Source: Bursaphelenchus xylophilus (lineage: Eukaryota; Nematoda; Chromadorea; Rhabditida; Aphelenchoididae). Taken from it: DNA of 64,000 bases. The DNA lies in the NCBI GenBank assembly GCA_904066235.2, contig CAJFCV020000005.1:9605501-9669500 (forward strand), in the 5' to 3' direction. The notes below the pieces were generated by a model, which ran no database searches, was not told the DNA's origin, and saw only the letters and a list, made by a program, of their open reading frames with translations. How positions within the stretch are numbered: the stretch's first letter is position 1; each line of letters starts with the position of its first letter. The position numbers were made by a program, and so were the translations under genes. Shown here one piece after another: positions 11,286 to 21,660 of the stretch.

Positions 11286-13961
11286 TAAAAAACTCGGTCG
11301 TTTCTGCAAAGGACCATCAATGACGCAGAGGTCTAGAAAAAGGAGTGATAAAAAATATTTAGTTTGTAAAGTTTTTTTTTCACAATAAATTTTTTAGTTT
11401 TTGTAAATGTTATTACAAATTCAAAAAAAAATATTAAAAGAAATGAGTGCAAAAGAACACAAAAGCACACCTCAAAGCACGGACTTTTGATGAACTACTC
11501 ACCCTTGATGACATTAATTTCTCTTCATCCGGCTTCCAAAATTCTAAACACTTTCTCTCCGCGGAAACCAATCTCCCAAAATAAAACCCTAACCAAATTC
11601 GGCCCACGTTCCGCTCTTCGCAGAACGCGGCCGGAATTGAAATTCTTATAAAACTTGAAGATGCTCCTTGCCGAGTAAAAAAAAAACTTTTATTTCATTT
11701 GGGAACCAAAACTTTTTCCCTTCCCCCTTCCGCTGTCTGTCAGGTCTGCAAAAGGAAGCGAGGAGGGAAACTTGTTGAATATCTTCACGCATAAAATATA
11801 GAGTTGGGGCTGCTGAAGAAACGAGGTGGTTTTGCGGGAGGTTTGGCCGGAAGAATTTTATTTTGCTGGTATCAATATGTCGGGAAAATAATGTGGATTT
11901 TACACCTTAAAATAATCGTTCGGATCAACACAAAATCGATCGATACGGGGCGTAGGGCAGGTGCATACCGAAAAAAAGGTTGTATAAAGTGCCTGCGGGG
12001 CCTAGAAAAGCTGTTGGATGGTCGGCAGACGCTCGGTGAATACATGTAAAATAACTTTAAATAGATGATAAGCTATCTTAGGACCCTAATAACCTTATTA
12101 TTTTTTACTAATTAAGCCTTCTAGCCTTCTTGTTTGCATATGACAACAAGTAGAGTCAACCCAAATATCGTAGCGCCACCACAAGCCTCCCCCGCGCATA
12201 CAACGACGAACCGACGCGATACACCATCTTTTGGTTTTAGGATATAATGAAATAACAGTCTGTGAAATGAGGTTTGCGGTAAATAGGGTTAGTAAAGAAG
12301 GCTCCAAGAACGTAAATATAACGTTACAAAAGACGGCATCAGCTGTGGAGACTCTAATTTTGCAAAAAATTAATTTTTGGACTACAAAAAATTTACTGGT
12401 ATATTTTTATGTATATATATAAATATTTTTTGGCCAAATTTCAGAAATTAATGTCAACTCTCCCACAAGAAGACTAATCTTGTTTCCCCGCTCTTCTAAC
12501 ATTCGAAATACCCCTAAAACCTCGATCCATCAATGTTCGCCGGAGGGAAATTTCATTTGGCCCATCCATTAAACAAAACAAAGACCCCTTGCCTCATAAT
12601 CGAGAGGCGAAAAAAAAACTTTTGGGACAATTGGCCCAAACCCACCGAACATATCCATCAATCAGCTGGCGGGTATTTGTCATATCTCTTTGCGAACAAC
12701 GCGAACATGAGTTTGCCTTTCTGTTTTTGACGAGGCCAAGATCATCCTTGTGGACAGAACAACATTTGAAAATAAACAGGGGAAAAATAAAGGCATTTTT
12801 TGATGGAATTTAGCATAAATTAGAAATGGAATTTTTTATGTAATTTCTGGAATTTTTTGACTGTGTTATGCGGAAAAAACAGAAAATTCGAAGACATTAA
12901 AAATTTAAATATTTATTTTTTCAATTTTTTGTAACCGCGTTGTGCAGAAACATCAGTAAGATTAAATCAAAAAGTAAAAAAAACAAAAAAAAATCGTTTT
13001 TAATTGCCAAAATCAACACTAAATTTGAAAAAGCGAAAAATGGTTCGCATTATGCAGAAATAATCGTAACTTTTGGCCTAGAAATTGCCAAAAAAATATT
13101 TTTTCAACAATTTAATACAAGCTAGAAATTTTAAAAATACTTGTATTTGAAAAGGCATTTGAAGAAAATTTAAGAAGACCATTTTTTGGAGAGAGCAAGA
13201 AGCTCCGGGAGTTGCAATTTCTCTTTTTTTCGGGCCAACAATCTGTATTATGATTTATGGCGGGCAAAATGGGATGGGTTAGGCGAAAAAAACAAGATTT
13301 TTCGGTGGTCAAAGAGCACAGCATTTTGGAGCCATAAAAGTTTAAAAGTGGTCAAAAATTCTGATTCAGTCTGGACTGGAATTGTTGACCTAAAGGTCCA
13401 GAAATTTTTTCAGAAATATTTCATCGTATAAAATGTCGCCCAGGAGGACAAACCATCCTAGTATACTCGGACAGACTTTGACCTCTTTTTTATTTTTCTT
13501 CTTCATTTTTCTTATAATCCACCCCCAAAAAATCCCCTAGCAACTTGAAAAACAATTACGTAAAAAATCTCGAAATGTCCGACAACCAAAAAACATTTGA
13601 AACAAAAAAGTGAGGGATTACTATGGGTATGTAAATCGGGTCGTCAAAAACAAGAATAAATTTTAATGGGCTTAACAACAATAAAAACGAAAGCAAACGA
13701 AGAAAACCCTGACTTTTGTCCCAGGAGTTTCAAATCCCCATAAAAAAAGAAAAGAGTCTATTTGCCTTTTGTGGAGACAAATTTTGAAACGAATTAGTGC
13801 GACAAAGAATAAAAAAAAAGGGGGAAACAAAAGAATATCAGGTTAAAGTACGAGGAAGATGACAAATGAGAGTTCACTTGAAATTTAGGGCAATTTTTAG
13901 TAGATTACAGGGAAATTATTGAGGAGAATTGCTCCGTACTCCAGTAGAATAAATAAAAAAA

Positions 13962-14075
13962 ATCAAATTTGATATCAAAAAGTATCATGGAGGCACGAAA
14001 AGATCGTCTCGCCTTTTCAGAAGACAGAATGAAAATTGGATAACTTTTGATACCTTTTTTTAGTATCAAACTAGA
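13962..14075 (-). repeat. Dispersed repeat D, reverse copy
   Basis: AATTTGATATCAAAAAGTAT followed by CATGG is the reverse complement of the repeat-D core. A second, inverted half (TTTTGATACC) follows near 14047. Confidence 0.5.
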
Positions 14076-15380
14076 TTTTGGATACTCCAAATTTCCTTCA
14101 TATCAAAGTAAAATGTCTGATTATTCCTCTGCAACACTTTTTTTATCAAATTTGTAGTGATTTGGATACTTTTCCTTGGTTTTTCACAATTTGATAACTA
14201 AAACCGGCCGAGTTTGCTATTGCTGTAAAATTAGGCCTGGTCTTCAAAATATCTGCCTTGTGGATTTAACACCGGTTGAGAGAAGCCTTTTGGCATAAAA
14301 ATCCCAAAAACCCTTCTTTCGCTCAACGGCACCAACAGCTCACATGGTCACTGAAGTTCATGCGTTCTGTAACTCAATTTCCGCCTTCCTCGCTTCCGGA
14401 AGAGCAATCTCATACGGCTTGATAAACAAAATGTCCAAAAAATTTTTGTTATTAAACCTCGAGGGGTGATTTTTCGAAATTTTCTTGTGCTTTGGAATTT
14501 GTTGGCTTTGTTATTAGTAAAACATGACAAAAAACTTCTTTGACACCTCTTCCAAGCCGTAGAAAGGGTTATTAGGCAATTGGTAAGTAAAACACGATAT
14601 AAAAGCTTCCACAAACAACATTCTAAACACAAAAACACTCGCCCTCAAAAAAACTGCTCGTTTCGACCGCCGAAAACGACATTCTCCTCCACTGGCCGGC
14701 CATGTTGTTGGCACCTGTTTTGTGGGGATGTTAAAGGAGCCGAGAGAAAAAAGATCTGCCCCATTCATTGCATGCAAATGGCGTCCATCCCTTCCAAATT
14801 TTGTCAGTCCCTTGTACTCCGTCTAGAGGGCCCGAGGGCAAGAAGAAGAGCGGAGAGAGGCGTTGGATCAGGGCCGAGCCGAGAGTTTACGTTCTTCTCG
14901 GCCGCTGATCGAAAGGCACAAGATTAAACTTGATGTGATTTGCGAAAAAACAGGAAAAAAAGCCGTTAAACAAGCGTTAATTGGCAGTCAAGAGGGCGTT
15001 GGAAACGGATCTTTTCGCGGAAAAATGGTGAAGCTGTCAGAACAAACTTTTATTGGTTAACATTTATTAGTAGAACGCTTCACATCAAAGACCCTGTAAA
15101 AATAAATTCCTCTTGTGGGCCAGATGTTTTTCATTATATTCGCATAATCCCTCTATTTACTATCCATTACTGCTTAGCTCAGCATAGGCAACTTGCTCAA
15201 ATTTTATTTCATAAAGTTCGAAAAATTGCAGAGACTGTGTCAACCGTTTTTTTACTGCCTGCGTAAGAAAAGCGATTACAATTTTTTTGAGATAGTTTTT
15301 TGTTACCATCACCAACAGTGGTGGTGGGATGTCTCAGAAAGCGAAAAGTTTGAAGCTTTTCCCTTCAATAAAAAGTGAAG

Positions 15381-15386
15381 TTTATT
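15381..15386 (-). promoter_or_regulatory. Poly(A) signal of the minus-strand VAP gene
   Basis: TTTATT on the plus strand reads AATAAA on the coding strand, about 80 bases past the stop. The mirror copy has its own AATAAA at 17969. Confidence 0.55.
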
Positions 15387-15463
15387 TTCGAAAATAAGCA
15401 CATTAAAAGTTGACGACTCTTACACGAGTCAATGTGTCGCTGAATTTTCAACCATTAGATGTC

Positions 15464-16327
15464 TTAAAAGATCTTCACATTGTCTGGTCCAACAGTAGTC
15501 CCAGTGACTCCACCTTCCTCACCGCTGCCTTCTTCAGTGGTCGATTGAGTGGAGTATTCTTCAGTGGTCGACTGAACGGGGTATTCTTCAGTGGTCGACT
15601 GAACAGAGTATTCTTCAGTGGTCGACTGAACAGAAGCCGTAGTAGATTCCAAAGGCAAGACACAAAGAGAATCTTCGCAAGTGGTGCCATCAGGGCACTT
15701 GGAACAGATATCGCCGGAAGTGTAGACAGGCCAGGAAATGTAATTTCCGCGGTCTTCATAGTTGCAAACGGCGAAATATCCATTGTCAAAGCCCGAAGAA
15801 AGGTTCTCGATAGAAGAACAATGGGCGATAGCACAGCCAAGACGGTAGGACTTGCCCCAGATGACCTGAAAAACAATAAAATAATGACAATAAAGGGGAG
15901 AACTGACTTGAGTGAAATGTCCAGTAACCACATTTGGATCAACTTCAAAGTCGGCTACATTGCTGACGTTGAATCCCTTGACCTCGCTGAACCAACTGTC
16001 AACAGAGGAAATTGCAATGGCAGTTACGTTGTCCTCTCCAGAAACCGCGTAAATATTCTCTCCACCGTGGTCGGATGAATGTTTCCAGACACAGTTACTG
16101 GCCCATTCGAAGGCCAAGTCCTCAATGCTGACGTCATATTCATAAGCTCTCATGTCAGCAGCTGTTGGAAGTTTGCCGTCACGGGCTTCTTGTTGTCCAT
16201 TGGCCACCTTTCTCTTGTACATGTTGTGTTGGTTCAAGATGGCAGCTCTTTCTTCAGCGGTTAGACGGCGCTGAGTGAAGGCAGAGATGGCCAGGACAAG
16301 GCAAGAGAAGAAGAAAATGATTCTCAT
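15464..16327 (-). CDS. Venom allergen-like protein (CAP/SCP-TAPS), minus-strand copy
   Basis: Exons 16327-15908 and 15865-15464 give 273 residues. The single 42-base intron (GTCAGT...TTTTCAG) lies between HFTQ and VIWG, inside the CAP1 signature GHFTQVIW. The protein has a signal peptide (residues 1 to about 18), a CAP domain over about residues 25-205 with HGGENIY near 87-93, and the second signature CNYEDRGNYISWPVY near 174-188. A cysteine-rich hinge follows (GDICSKCP...CEDSLC). The C-terminal tail repeats STTEEYSVQ-like units, rich in Thr, Ser and Glu and probably O-glycosylated. CAP proteins are secreted; in nematodes they are linked to host interaction and immunity, but no enzymatic role can be assigned. 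The intron is a multiple of three with no stop, so retention would add 14 residues in frame. The gene is the mirror partner of 17019-17883. Confidence 0.97.
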   Translation of the reverse strand: MRIIFFFSCLVLAISAFTQRRLTAEERAAILNQHNMYKRKVANGQQEARDGKLPTAADMRAYEYDVSIEDLAFEWASNCVWKHSSDHGGENIYAVSGEDNVTAIAISSVDSWFSEVKGFNVSNVADFEVDPNVVTGHFTQVSSPLYCHYFIVFQVIWGKSYRLGCAIAHCSSIENLSSGFDNGYFAVCNYEDRGNYISWPVYTSGDICSKCPDGTTCEDSLCVLPLESTTASVQSTTEEYSVQSTTEEYPVQSTTEEYSTQSTTEEGSGEEGGVTGTTVGPDNVKIF

Positions 16328-16379
16328 GGTTAGAAGTGGAAAACAAACTGTTTGATATGATTAGAGCTCGTAACATAGG

Positions 16380-16387
16380 CTTATATA
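16380..16387 (-). promoter_or_regulatory. TATA-like box of the minus-strand VAP gene
   Basis: The coding strand reads GGTATATAAGCC about 53 bases before the ATG. It aligns with TATAAAAG in the mirror copy. The position suits a core promoter, but this is inferred from sequence only. Confidence 0.5.
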
Positions 16388-16955
16388 CCACGGTTTGCAG
16401 GGTGAATATCAGTAACATGTTTGATGAACGTTCAATTCGAGCGTGGGCTTCGTTCGATCACATACCGCAGCTCTGCGAAAAATTACAATGCTAATCTCTG
16501 AATTCTTGGAAAGTAGAATGCATGGGGTGCTCTCTAAAAGTTATTTTGTGAGCTGCATTCTGGCGATGATCCTGGAAGTTCCAAGAAATTTTAAAATGCA
16601 AATCTTCCGTTTTCTGTGGGAAATGACATTCTAGGCTTGCTGTGCGCATCACGCTGATAGCAAGGCCCTTTTTGGTCATTTAGAGAATCAAAATTGCTCC
16701 TACGGAGGGACAAAATTCCATGCCATAAATGAGCATAATTTTAATCAAAAATCAAGCTCTAGAAAGCCTGTTGATTTCTGCTTCGATCTTCAGAGACCAT
16801 AAGGATTCACAGACCACAAAAATTCAGCTCTTTCCGTGAACTTCAGGATTACCATTCTAATTTTTCACAGAACGAAATCGACAGGAAACCCCCGCTCCAC
16901 AATCGAATCGAACGCTAGAGTTCATCAATTTCAAAGTTGACTGTGTAAACTGTGG

Positions 16956-16963
16956 TATAAAAG
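16956..16963 (+). promoter_or_regulatory. TATA box of the plus-strand VAP gene
   Basis: TATAAAAG lies about 56 bases before the ATG, in the conserved GTGGTATA-AAAGCC context shared with the mirror copy. Confidence 0.5.
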
Positions 16964-17018
16964 CCCATGTTACGAGCTGCTTTAATCATATCAAAGAGTT
17001 TGTTTTCCACTTCTAACC

Positions 17019-17883
17019 ATGAGAATCATTTTCTTCTTCTCTTGCCTTGTCCTGGCCATCTCTGCCTACACTCAGCGCCGTCTAACCGCTGAAGAAAGAG
17101 CTGCCATCTTGAACCAACACAACATGTACAAGAGAAAGGTGGCCAATGGACAACAAGAAGCCCGTGACGGCAAACTTCCAACAGCTGCTGACATGAGAGC
17201 TTATGAATATGACGTCAGCATTGAGGACTTGGCCTTCGAATGGGCCAGTAACTGTGTCTGGAAACATTCATCCGACCACGGTGGAGAGAATATTTACGCG
17301 GTTTCTGGAGAGGATAACGTAACTGCCATTGCAATTTCCTCTGTTGACAGTTGGTTCAGCGAGGTCAAGGGATTCAACGTCAGCAATGTAGCCGACTTTG
17401 AAGTTGATCCAAATGTGGTTACTGGACATTTCACTCAAGTCAGTTCTCCCCTTTATTGTCATTTTTTTTATTGTTTTTCAGGTTATCTGGGGCAAGTCCT
17501 ACCGTCTTGGCTGTGCTATCGCCCATTGTTCTTCAATCGAGAACCTTTCTTCGGGCTTTGACAATGGATATTTCGCCGTTTGCAACTATGAAGACCGCGG
17601 AAATTACATTTCCTGGCCTGTCTACACTTCCGGTGATATCTGTTCCAAGTGCCCTGAAGGCACCACTTGCGAAGATTCTCTGTGTGTCTTGCCTTTGGAA
17701 TCTACCACGGCCTCCGTTCAGTCGACCACTGAAGAGTACTCCGTTGGATCGACAACTGAAGAATCCTCCGTTCAGTCGACCACTGAAGAATACTCCACTC
17801 AATCGACCACTGAAGAAGGCTCTAGCAGCGGTGAGGAAGGTGTATCCACTACTCTTGGACCGGACAGCGTTCAGATTTTTTAA
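17019..17883 (+). CDS. Venom allergen-like protein (CAP/SCP-TAPS), plus-strand copy
   Basis: Exons 17019-17438 and 17482-17883 give 273 residues, the same length as the minus-strand copy. The CAP region is essentially identical; one early difference is A17Y in the signal region. The domains are a signal peptide, CAP with HGGENIY and GHFTQVIW, then GDICSKCP and a Thr/Ser/Glu-rich tail. The tail is the main point of divergence: units read STTEEYSVG, STTEESSVQ and STTEEYSTQ, ending GPDSVQIF against GPDNVKIF. The intron is 43 bases, one longer than in the other copy, so retention here would shift the frame and truncate the protein. It is secreted and probably belongs to the nematode VAP/ASP group. 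Expression is likely shared with its twin, since the proximal promoters match. Confidence 0.97.
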
Positions 17884-17968
17884 GGTGCCAATGATTTGGA
17901 AATCAGCGGCACATTGACTCCTACCAGAGTCATTTATTTCAGTTTTGTGACATAAACAATTTTTTCGA

Positions 17969-17974
17969 AAATAA
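17969..17974 (+). promoter_or_regulatory. Poly(A) signal of the plus-strand VAP gene
   Basis: AATAAA lies about 86 bases after the TAA, in a GAAAATAAAGTTGCAATG context. Confidence 0.6.
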
Positions 17975-18252
17975 AGTTGCAATGAGTTTTTGATGAAGAA
18001 AATCGAAGCTTTCGAAGTGACTCTTGATGCTCCTTCCAAGATTTGGAAGATGTCATTGTTTCGAGGACAAGACGGGCCCATAAAACTCATCATAACGTTG
18101 GACGAAGAAAGAAGACGACGTAAAAATTTGTAGGAATTATTATTGCATTTATTTATTACAAAAATACAAAATATTATAAATACTGTAGGAACACAACAAA
18201 ACGTCTTTGTAACAAATATAGTTTTGGTTCCCAATATGCGGTGTGTATGATG

Positions 18253-20351
18253 CTACACTGGAGGAAAAGACAGTCTGACAAACGACGAGAGACGGCTTCC
18301 CGCACTGAAGAGATCGACGAATGATGGGGTTTCTCTCATGCGAACGACCAACTTTCTGTGCTCCTTGATCCAAACGCGAAGAGTGTAGGATGACATGATG
18401 ATTAGAATGGCTGAGAGCAAAAATAGATTCGAGGCGTAACCTGAAATATGATTACTTACAAAGGGTATCAAGTGCAAGTTCAAATCTTTCATTAATTTTT
18501 CACACATGTTGGGAATAGACCACACACTCGTCAAAGCATTAGCTCAAGCTGCGCAGACAAAGCCGTGATATTCGACGATTTTTACGGCAGAAAGAGTACG
18601 CGAGGTTCGTGGAGCGGACAGAGAGAAAAACACATCTTGCATTAGTCATATCTTTGTCAGTTTGGGGTGGAAAGAATTGTTTTTGGAAAAATTACCCATC
18701 CTAGACATGAAACTTGTCATTGTCATGCCGGGAGACTATGGAACATTATTGGAAAAGATCAGAAAAATAGTTGTTCTTTTTGAGAGTAGGTGTGTCACTT
18801 TTTTGAACGTGGAAGTTACATTAAAATCCTCTATGATTGTATTCTTTCGAACACGCTATTGTAAAATTAATTTTTTGAAGAAGTTCGATCTGAAGATGGT
18901 TTCTATTATACAAAGCGCGAGCTAAAATTTTAGCACAAATTACAAGACCGTATTTTACAAAAATTTTATATAGTAAAGGGGCTTTAAATTTGATGACGTT
19001 TTCTGCAATCTCAAAACTCAACTTACTAAAGTCCACATCTCTTTTTCCAAAAAGTCTTGTGACATTTCTCTTCAACGGCTCTCCAAGGATCAGCAAACTT
19101 CCCATCGTCAATAAACACATCACTTCCAGGGCAACACTCACTCCAAACAAGATAATCTAAAAAATAATTACTAGGAATTTGCTTATATCAAGAATAAACG
19201 GAATATTTTAAATCTCACCATGATGACTTTGATAGTTTTTGCGGGTTGAGGTCTCATTTCCACCGCAACCAAGATTCTTCCAAAAAAGTGGGTAAAAGTT
19301 ATTGAAGCTGCCATAATAACAAAAAATGCCAAGTTATATTCTTGCAAGATGATCAACGCTATTTCACATAATGTTATCAGTGCTGTGAAGATGATAATGG
19401 GCTAAAATACGGGAAATTTATTCAACGTAAAAATAGAAATTTTTCGTAGTGTGGAGGAATTTTAATCGTTCAAAACATTAGGTTCTTTTTACAGTGTTTG
19501 CCAAATAATCAACTATTTTCGCAGTCGAGAGAGTGCGGAAAATGAAGAGAGACAGCCAGAGAGGCCGTTTTTCGGCCAGATCTCCAAGGAGTTTGTCCGG
19601 AGAAGCCCAATTTTTAGTAAAAATATTATATAATACTTGACTCTTACAAAGGAATTTCAAATTTCATTTTGAAAATCTCAAAAAATATTGGATTTTTGAA
19701 ACTTCTTGGTCGAAAATCCCAATTGTTCCTGTAAAGCGCAAACTAAAAATCAAGAAAATGTCTCGGATAATTGTGGATGTAATATTATTGTGCCAAATGT
19801 AATCAAAATCCAAGCAATTTTATTTTAAAATTTTTGGGATGTTTTGAAAAAAATGAAAAATCGGATTTTTTAGATTATTTTTGAAAACCATACAAATTGC
19901 AAAATAAAATATATGGGTTACTGAACATCTTACTTTGATTCCATAGAGATCCAGATACTTTTCCCACATCAACTGAAACCATTTTCGATCCGCTGCAACC
20001 ATCAGTTTTCTCAACGCAAAAACCGCCAAGTCAACTTCGTCAATCGTCCTGACACCTTTTCGTAGCTTTACAAATAAACCTGGAGGCACTTTACTCAAAA
20101 TTTCGAATCAAAATTTTCAGCTGTAGTAAAATTAAAGGACGAAAAATGATGTTTCTTCTCCCATTTGATCCGGAATCCCATGTCTTTCGATAGAATTCGA
20201 TGCGATTTTGATCTCTCAGACAGTGTCGTGGGGAAATCAGTTTTGGCCACTTTTTTTAAGAGCCGTTCGGGTTCCTTTTCGACTCTTTCTGGAAAAAATA
20301 GAAAAATTTTTTTTTCACCATTTTTTTAAGTGATGGAGTCGATTTATTACC
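18253..20351 (-). CDS. Multi-pass membrane protein, family not recognised (5' end uncertain, frame break)
   Basis: Four exons join cleanly: 20098-19934, 19401-19219 (phase 0), 19156-19027 (phase 0) and 18440-18253 (phase 1). They encode about 240 residues. A charged N-terminal region (LRKGVRTIDEVDLAVFALRK) is followed by four hydrophobic spans: IIIFTALITLCEIALIIL, LAFFVIMAASITFTHFF, IMIILFGVSVALEVMCLL and LFLLSAILIIMSSY. An upstream exon, 20288 to about 20100, is open and reads RVEKEPERLLKKVAKTDF onward. It accepts a phase-1 intron from an exon ending at 20351 (RARKTIFQLFL). Its frame meets TGA at 20095-20097, whereas the next exon is in the +1 frame, with no splice site to reconcile them. 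Either the A/T run at 20097-20100 lost one base (assembly or real), or the gene is decaying. I do not recognise the family and assign no function. Confidence 0.55.
18565..18675 (+). repeat. Dispersed repeat C
   Basis: It contains CCGTGATATTCGACGATTTT followed by CAGAAAGAGTACGCGAGG and GGACAGAGAGAAAAACAC, the blocks shared with 10925 and 63935. It lies in the intron before the last exon of the membrane-protein gene. Confidence 0.6.
19495..19600 (+). repeat. Dispersed repeat C, intronic copy
   Basis: CGCAGTCGAGAGAGTGCGGA, AAATGAAGAGAGACAGCC and AGAGAGGCCGTTTTTCGGCC match the family. It is inside the 530-base intron of the membrane-protein gene. Confidence 0.5.
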
Positions 20352-20584
20352 TAAAAAGAGTTGAAATATAGTCTTTCTAGCTCTTATTCTTCGAAGAATC
20401 GAATATTCTTCCTTTTCTCACCATTGCTAAAGTATTCTTTTCAAAATTCCCACGGTCTTGGCTGTTCAAAAATTTTCGTGGCATTCCGTTTCAAGCCCCG
20501 TTTTTCCTTCTTCTCGTGTGAGTTTGCCTCGGAAACCCTTCTTATTTTGTAATTTTTGTATCAGTAGAATAGACGTAGTCCGTA

Positions 20585-21630
20585 ATGGCTCCAACGCACG
20601 TAATCTAGTAAGTTTTCTCTCAGACTTGACACCTCGATCAAGTACAACATAACTCTTTAGGTGTTCTTTGAGGTTTTCTGCGAAAATTGCTTTTGCGAGA
20701 TATTTTTTGATAAAAAATAGGAATGGTAAACATGTTTAGGGTAATAATATAAATGGTTTGAGGCGACCACGAGGAAAAATTATGGTTTTCTCTATTTTTT
20801 TTAATTTCAGTGAGTTCGATCTAAATACAGTTGAAAAACTATTTCTGGGTAAGCCATGGTGGTGCCCACTGTCAGAGCGGAGACTAATCGACAAACTATC
20901 GCAGTTTCAGCCCTTTGGTAAGGCTTGTTTTATTATTTTTTAAATATTTTAGGCCTGTCTAGTATGATATTCGAGTAATCGCTCCTAACTCGCAGAAAGT
21001 ATAGTATTTATCGCCGTTTTACTGCTTGATATAAATCTCACGACATTTTTAGGTGTTAAAAAACATTTGGAGCTGCTAAATCTTGTCCATGCAATGCATT
21101 ATGTTGCTGAAGATGAGGAGAATGTAAATTTCGAAGAGCTAATAAGTAAAGAAGATTATCAGCTATATCTGAAGCGACAGAAAGAAGGGGCTCGTGATGA
21201 TGTTGTGGTCTTCAATCCTAAATACAAGTTCCGACCGAATGGCGAAGAGGTTAGTCTGTTTTATTTGATTTTATATTCTTAGGGTGCGACTGCCGACGGA
21301 TTTTGAATTTGCGGACGAATTTCATGAGAACATGAAAGGAATGATGGAGTTTTTTTTTTGTAAATTACACATCGGAAGGTGTCCAAAACGCTGCTGACAT
21401 TTTCATTATGACTAAGCGATTCCTCGTCCTAGTCCTTTCATTTCGATTATTCCTCCATCTGATTTTGATTTCTTTAGATCCTCGAGAAAGTCAATGAATT
21501 TTTTGATCTCGACGCGATGGATAAAGAAGACCGACAAGTCCGCCAGTTTCCCGAAGAATCCTACGAACTCCCGCCCCACATCGAGTCTCTCTACGAGCAA
21601 TACACGGAGGGCTCGGAGCCGCCACAATAA
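20585..21630 (+). CDS. EAF7/MRGBP-like protein (candidate NuA4/TIP60 subunit)
   Basis: The exons are 20585-20607, 20811-20917, 21054-21249 and 21478-21630, all with GT/AG introns. The start MAPTHVIY follows a TTTGTATCAG acceptor, which could be a trans-splice site. The protein reads LNTVEKLFLGKPWW, then PFG-VKKHLELLNLVHAM, then an acidic insert, then ILEKVNEFFDLDAMD and a final FPEESYELPPHI. That layout (an LF..GKP block, GV..H near a helix, then a DLDAMD/FP...F.LP block) is that of the EAF7/MRGBP family, which binds MRG15/EAF3 in the histone acetyltransferase complex. It is small, 159 residues if intact. The anomaly is in the run of five A at 21059-21063: a sixth A is needed to keep VKKHLELL in frame. 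As written, the exon has TAA at 21058. Both the family call and the frameshift need checking. Confidence 0.7.
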
Positions 21631-21654
21631 TTTCTAATTATTTTAACGATCTCA

Positions 21655-21660
21655 AATAAA
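21655..21660 (+). promoter_or_regulatory. Poly(A) signal of the EAF7-like gene
   Basis: AATAAA lies 25 bases after the TAA of the EAF7-like frame. Confidence 0.6.

Larger units (their letters stand above)
8035..15463. other. Gene-poor repeat-rich stretch
   Basis: I see no supportable gene. Besides the repeats listed separately, there is a single family-B end near 11870 (ATGTCGGGAAAATAATGTGG) without a matching right end. There are also short runs of GTTATAGAGGGGTTTTGTT-like sequence near 9150-9260 and, inverted, near 10170. Open frames such as the one at 14580-14927 have no signal peptide, no recognisable domain and no convincing splice partners. Confidence 0.55.
15470..17880. repeat. Inverted duplication carrying both VAP genes
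   Basis: The left arm (about 15470-16410) and right arm (about 16940-17880) are reverse complements, covering both full coding regions plus roughly 80 bases of upstream promoter. Similarity is very high over the CAP domain and falls in the repeat-rich tails and in the spacer of about 0.53 kb. This points to a recent duplication or ongoing gene conversion. Confidence 0.9.

Noticed and set aside
15410..16078. 222-residue open frame on the plus strand
   Set aside because: It is the antisense shadow of the minus-strand VAP gene. Its SGRLNGVFF-type repeats mirror the STTEEY codons.
17533..18234. 233-residue open frame on the minus strand
   Set aside because: Mostly antisense of the plus-strand VAP tail, extended through 3' flank with no domain or signal peptide.
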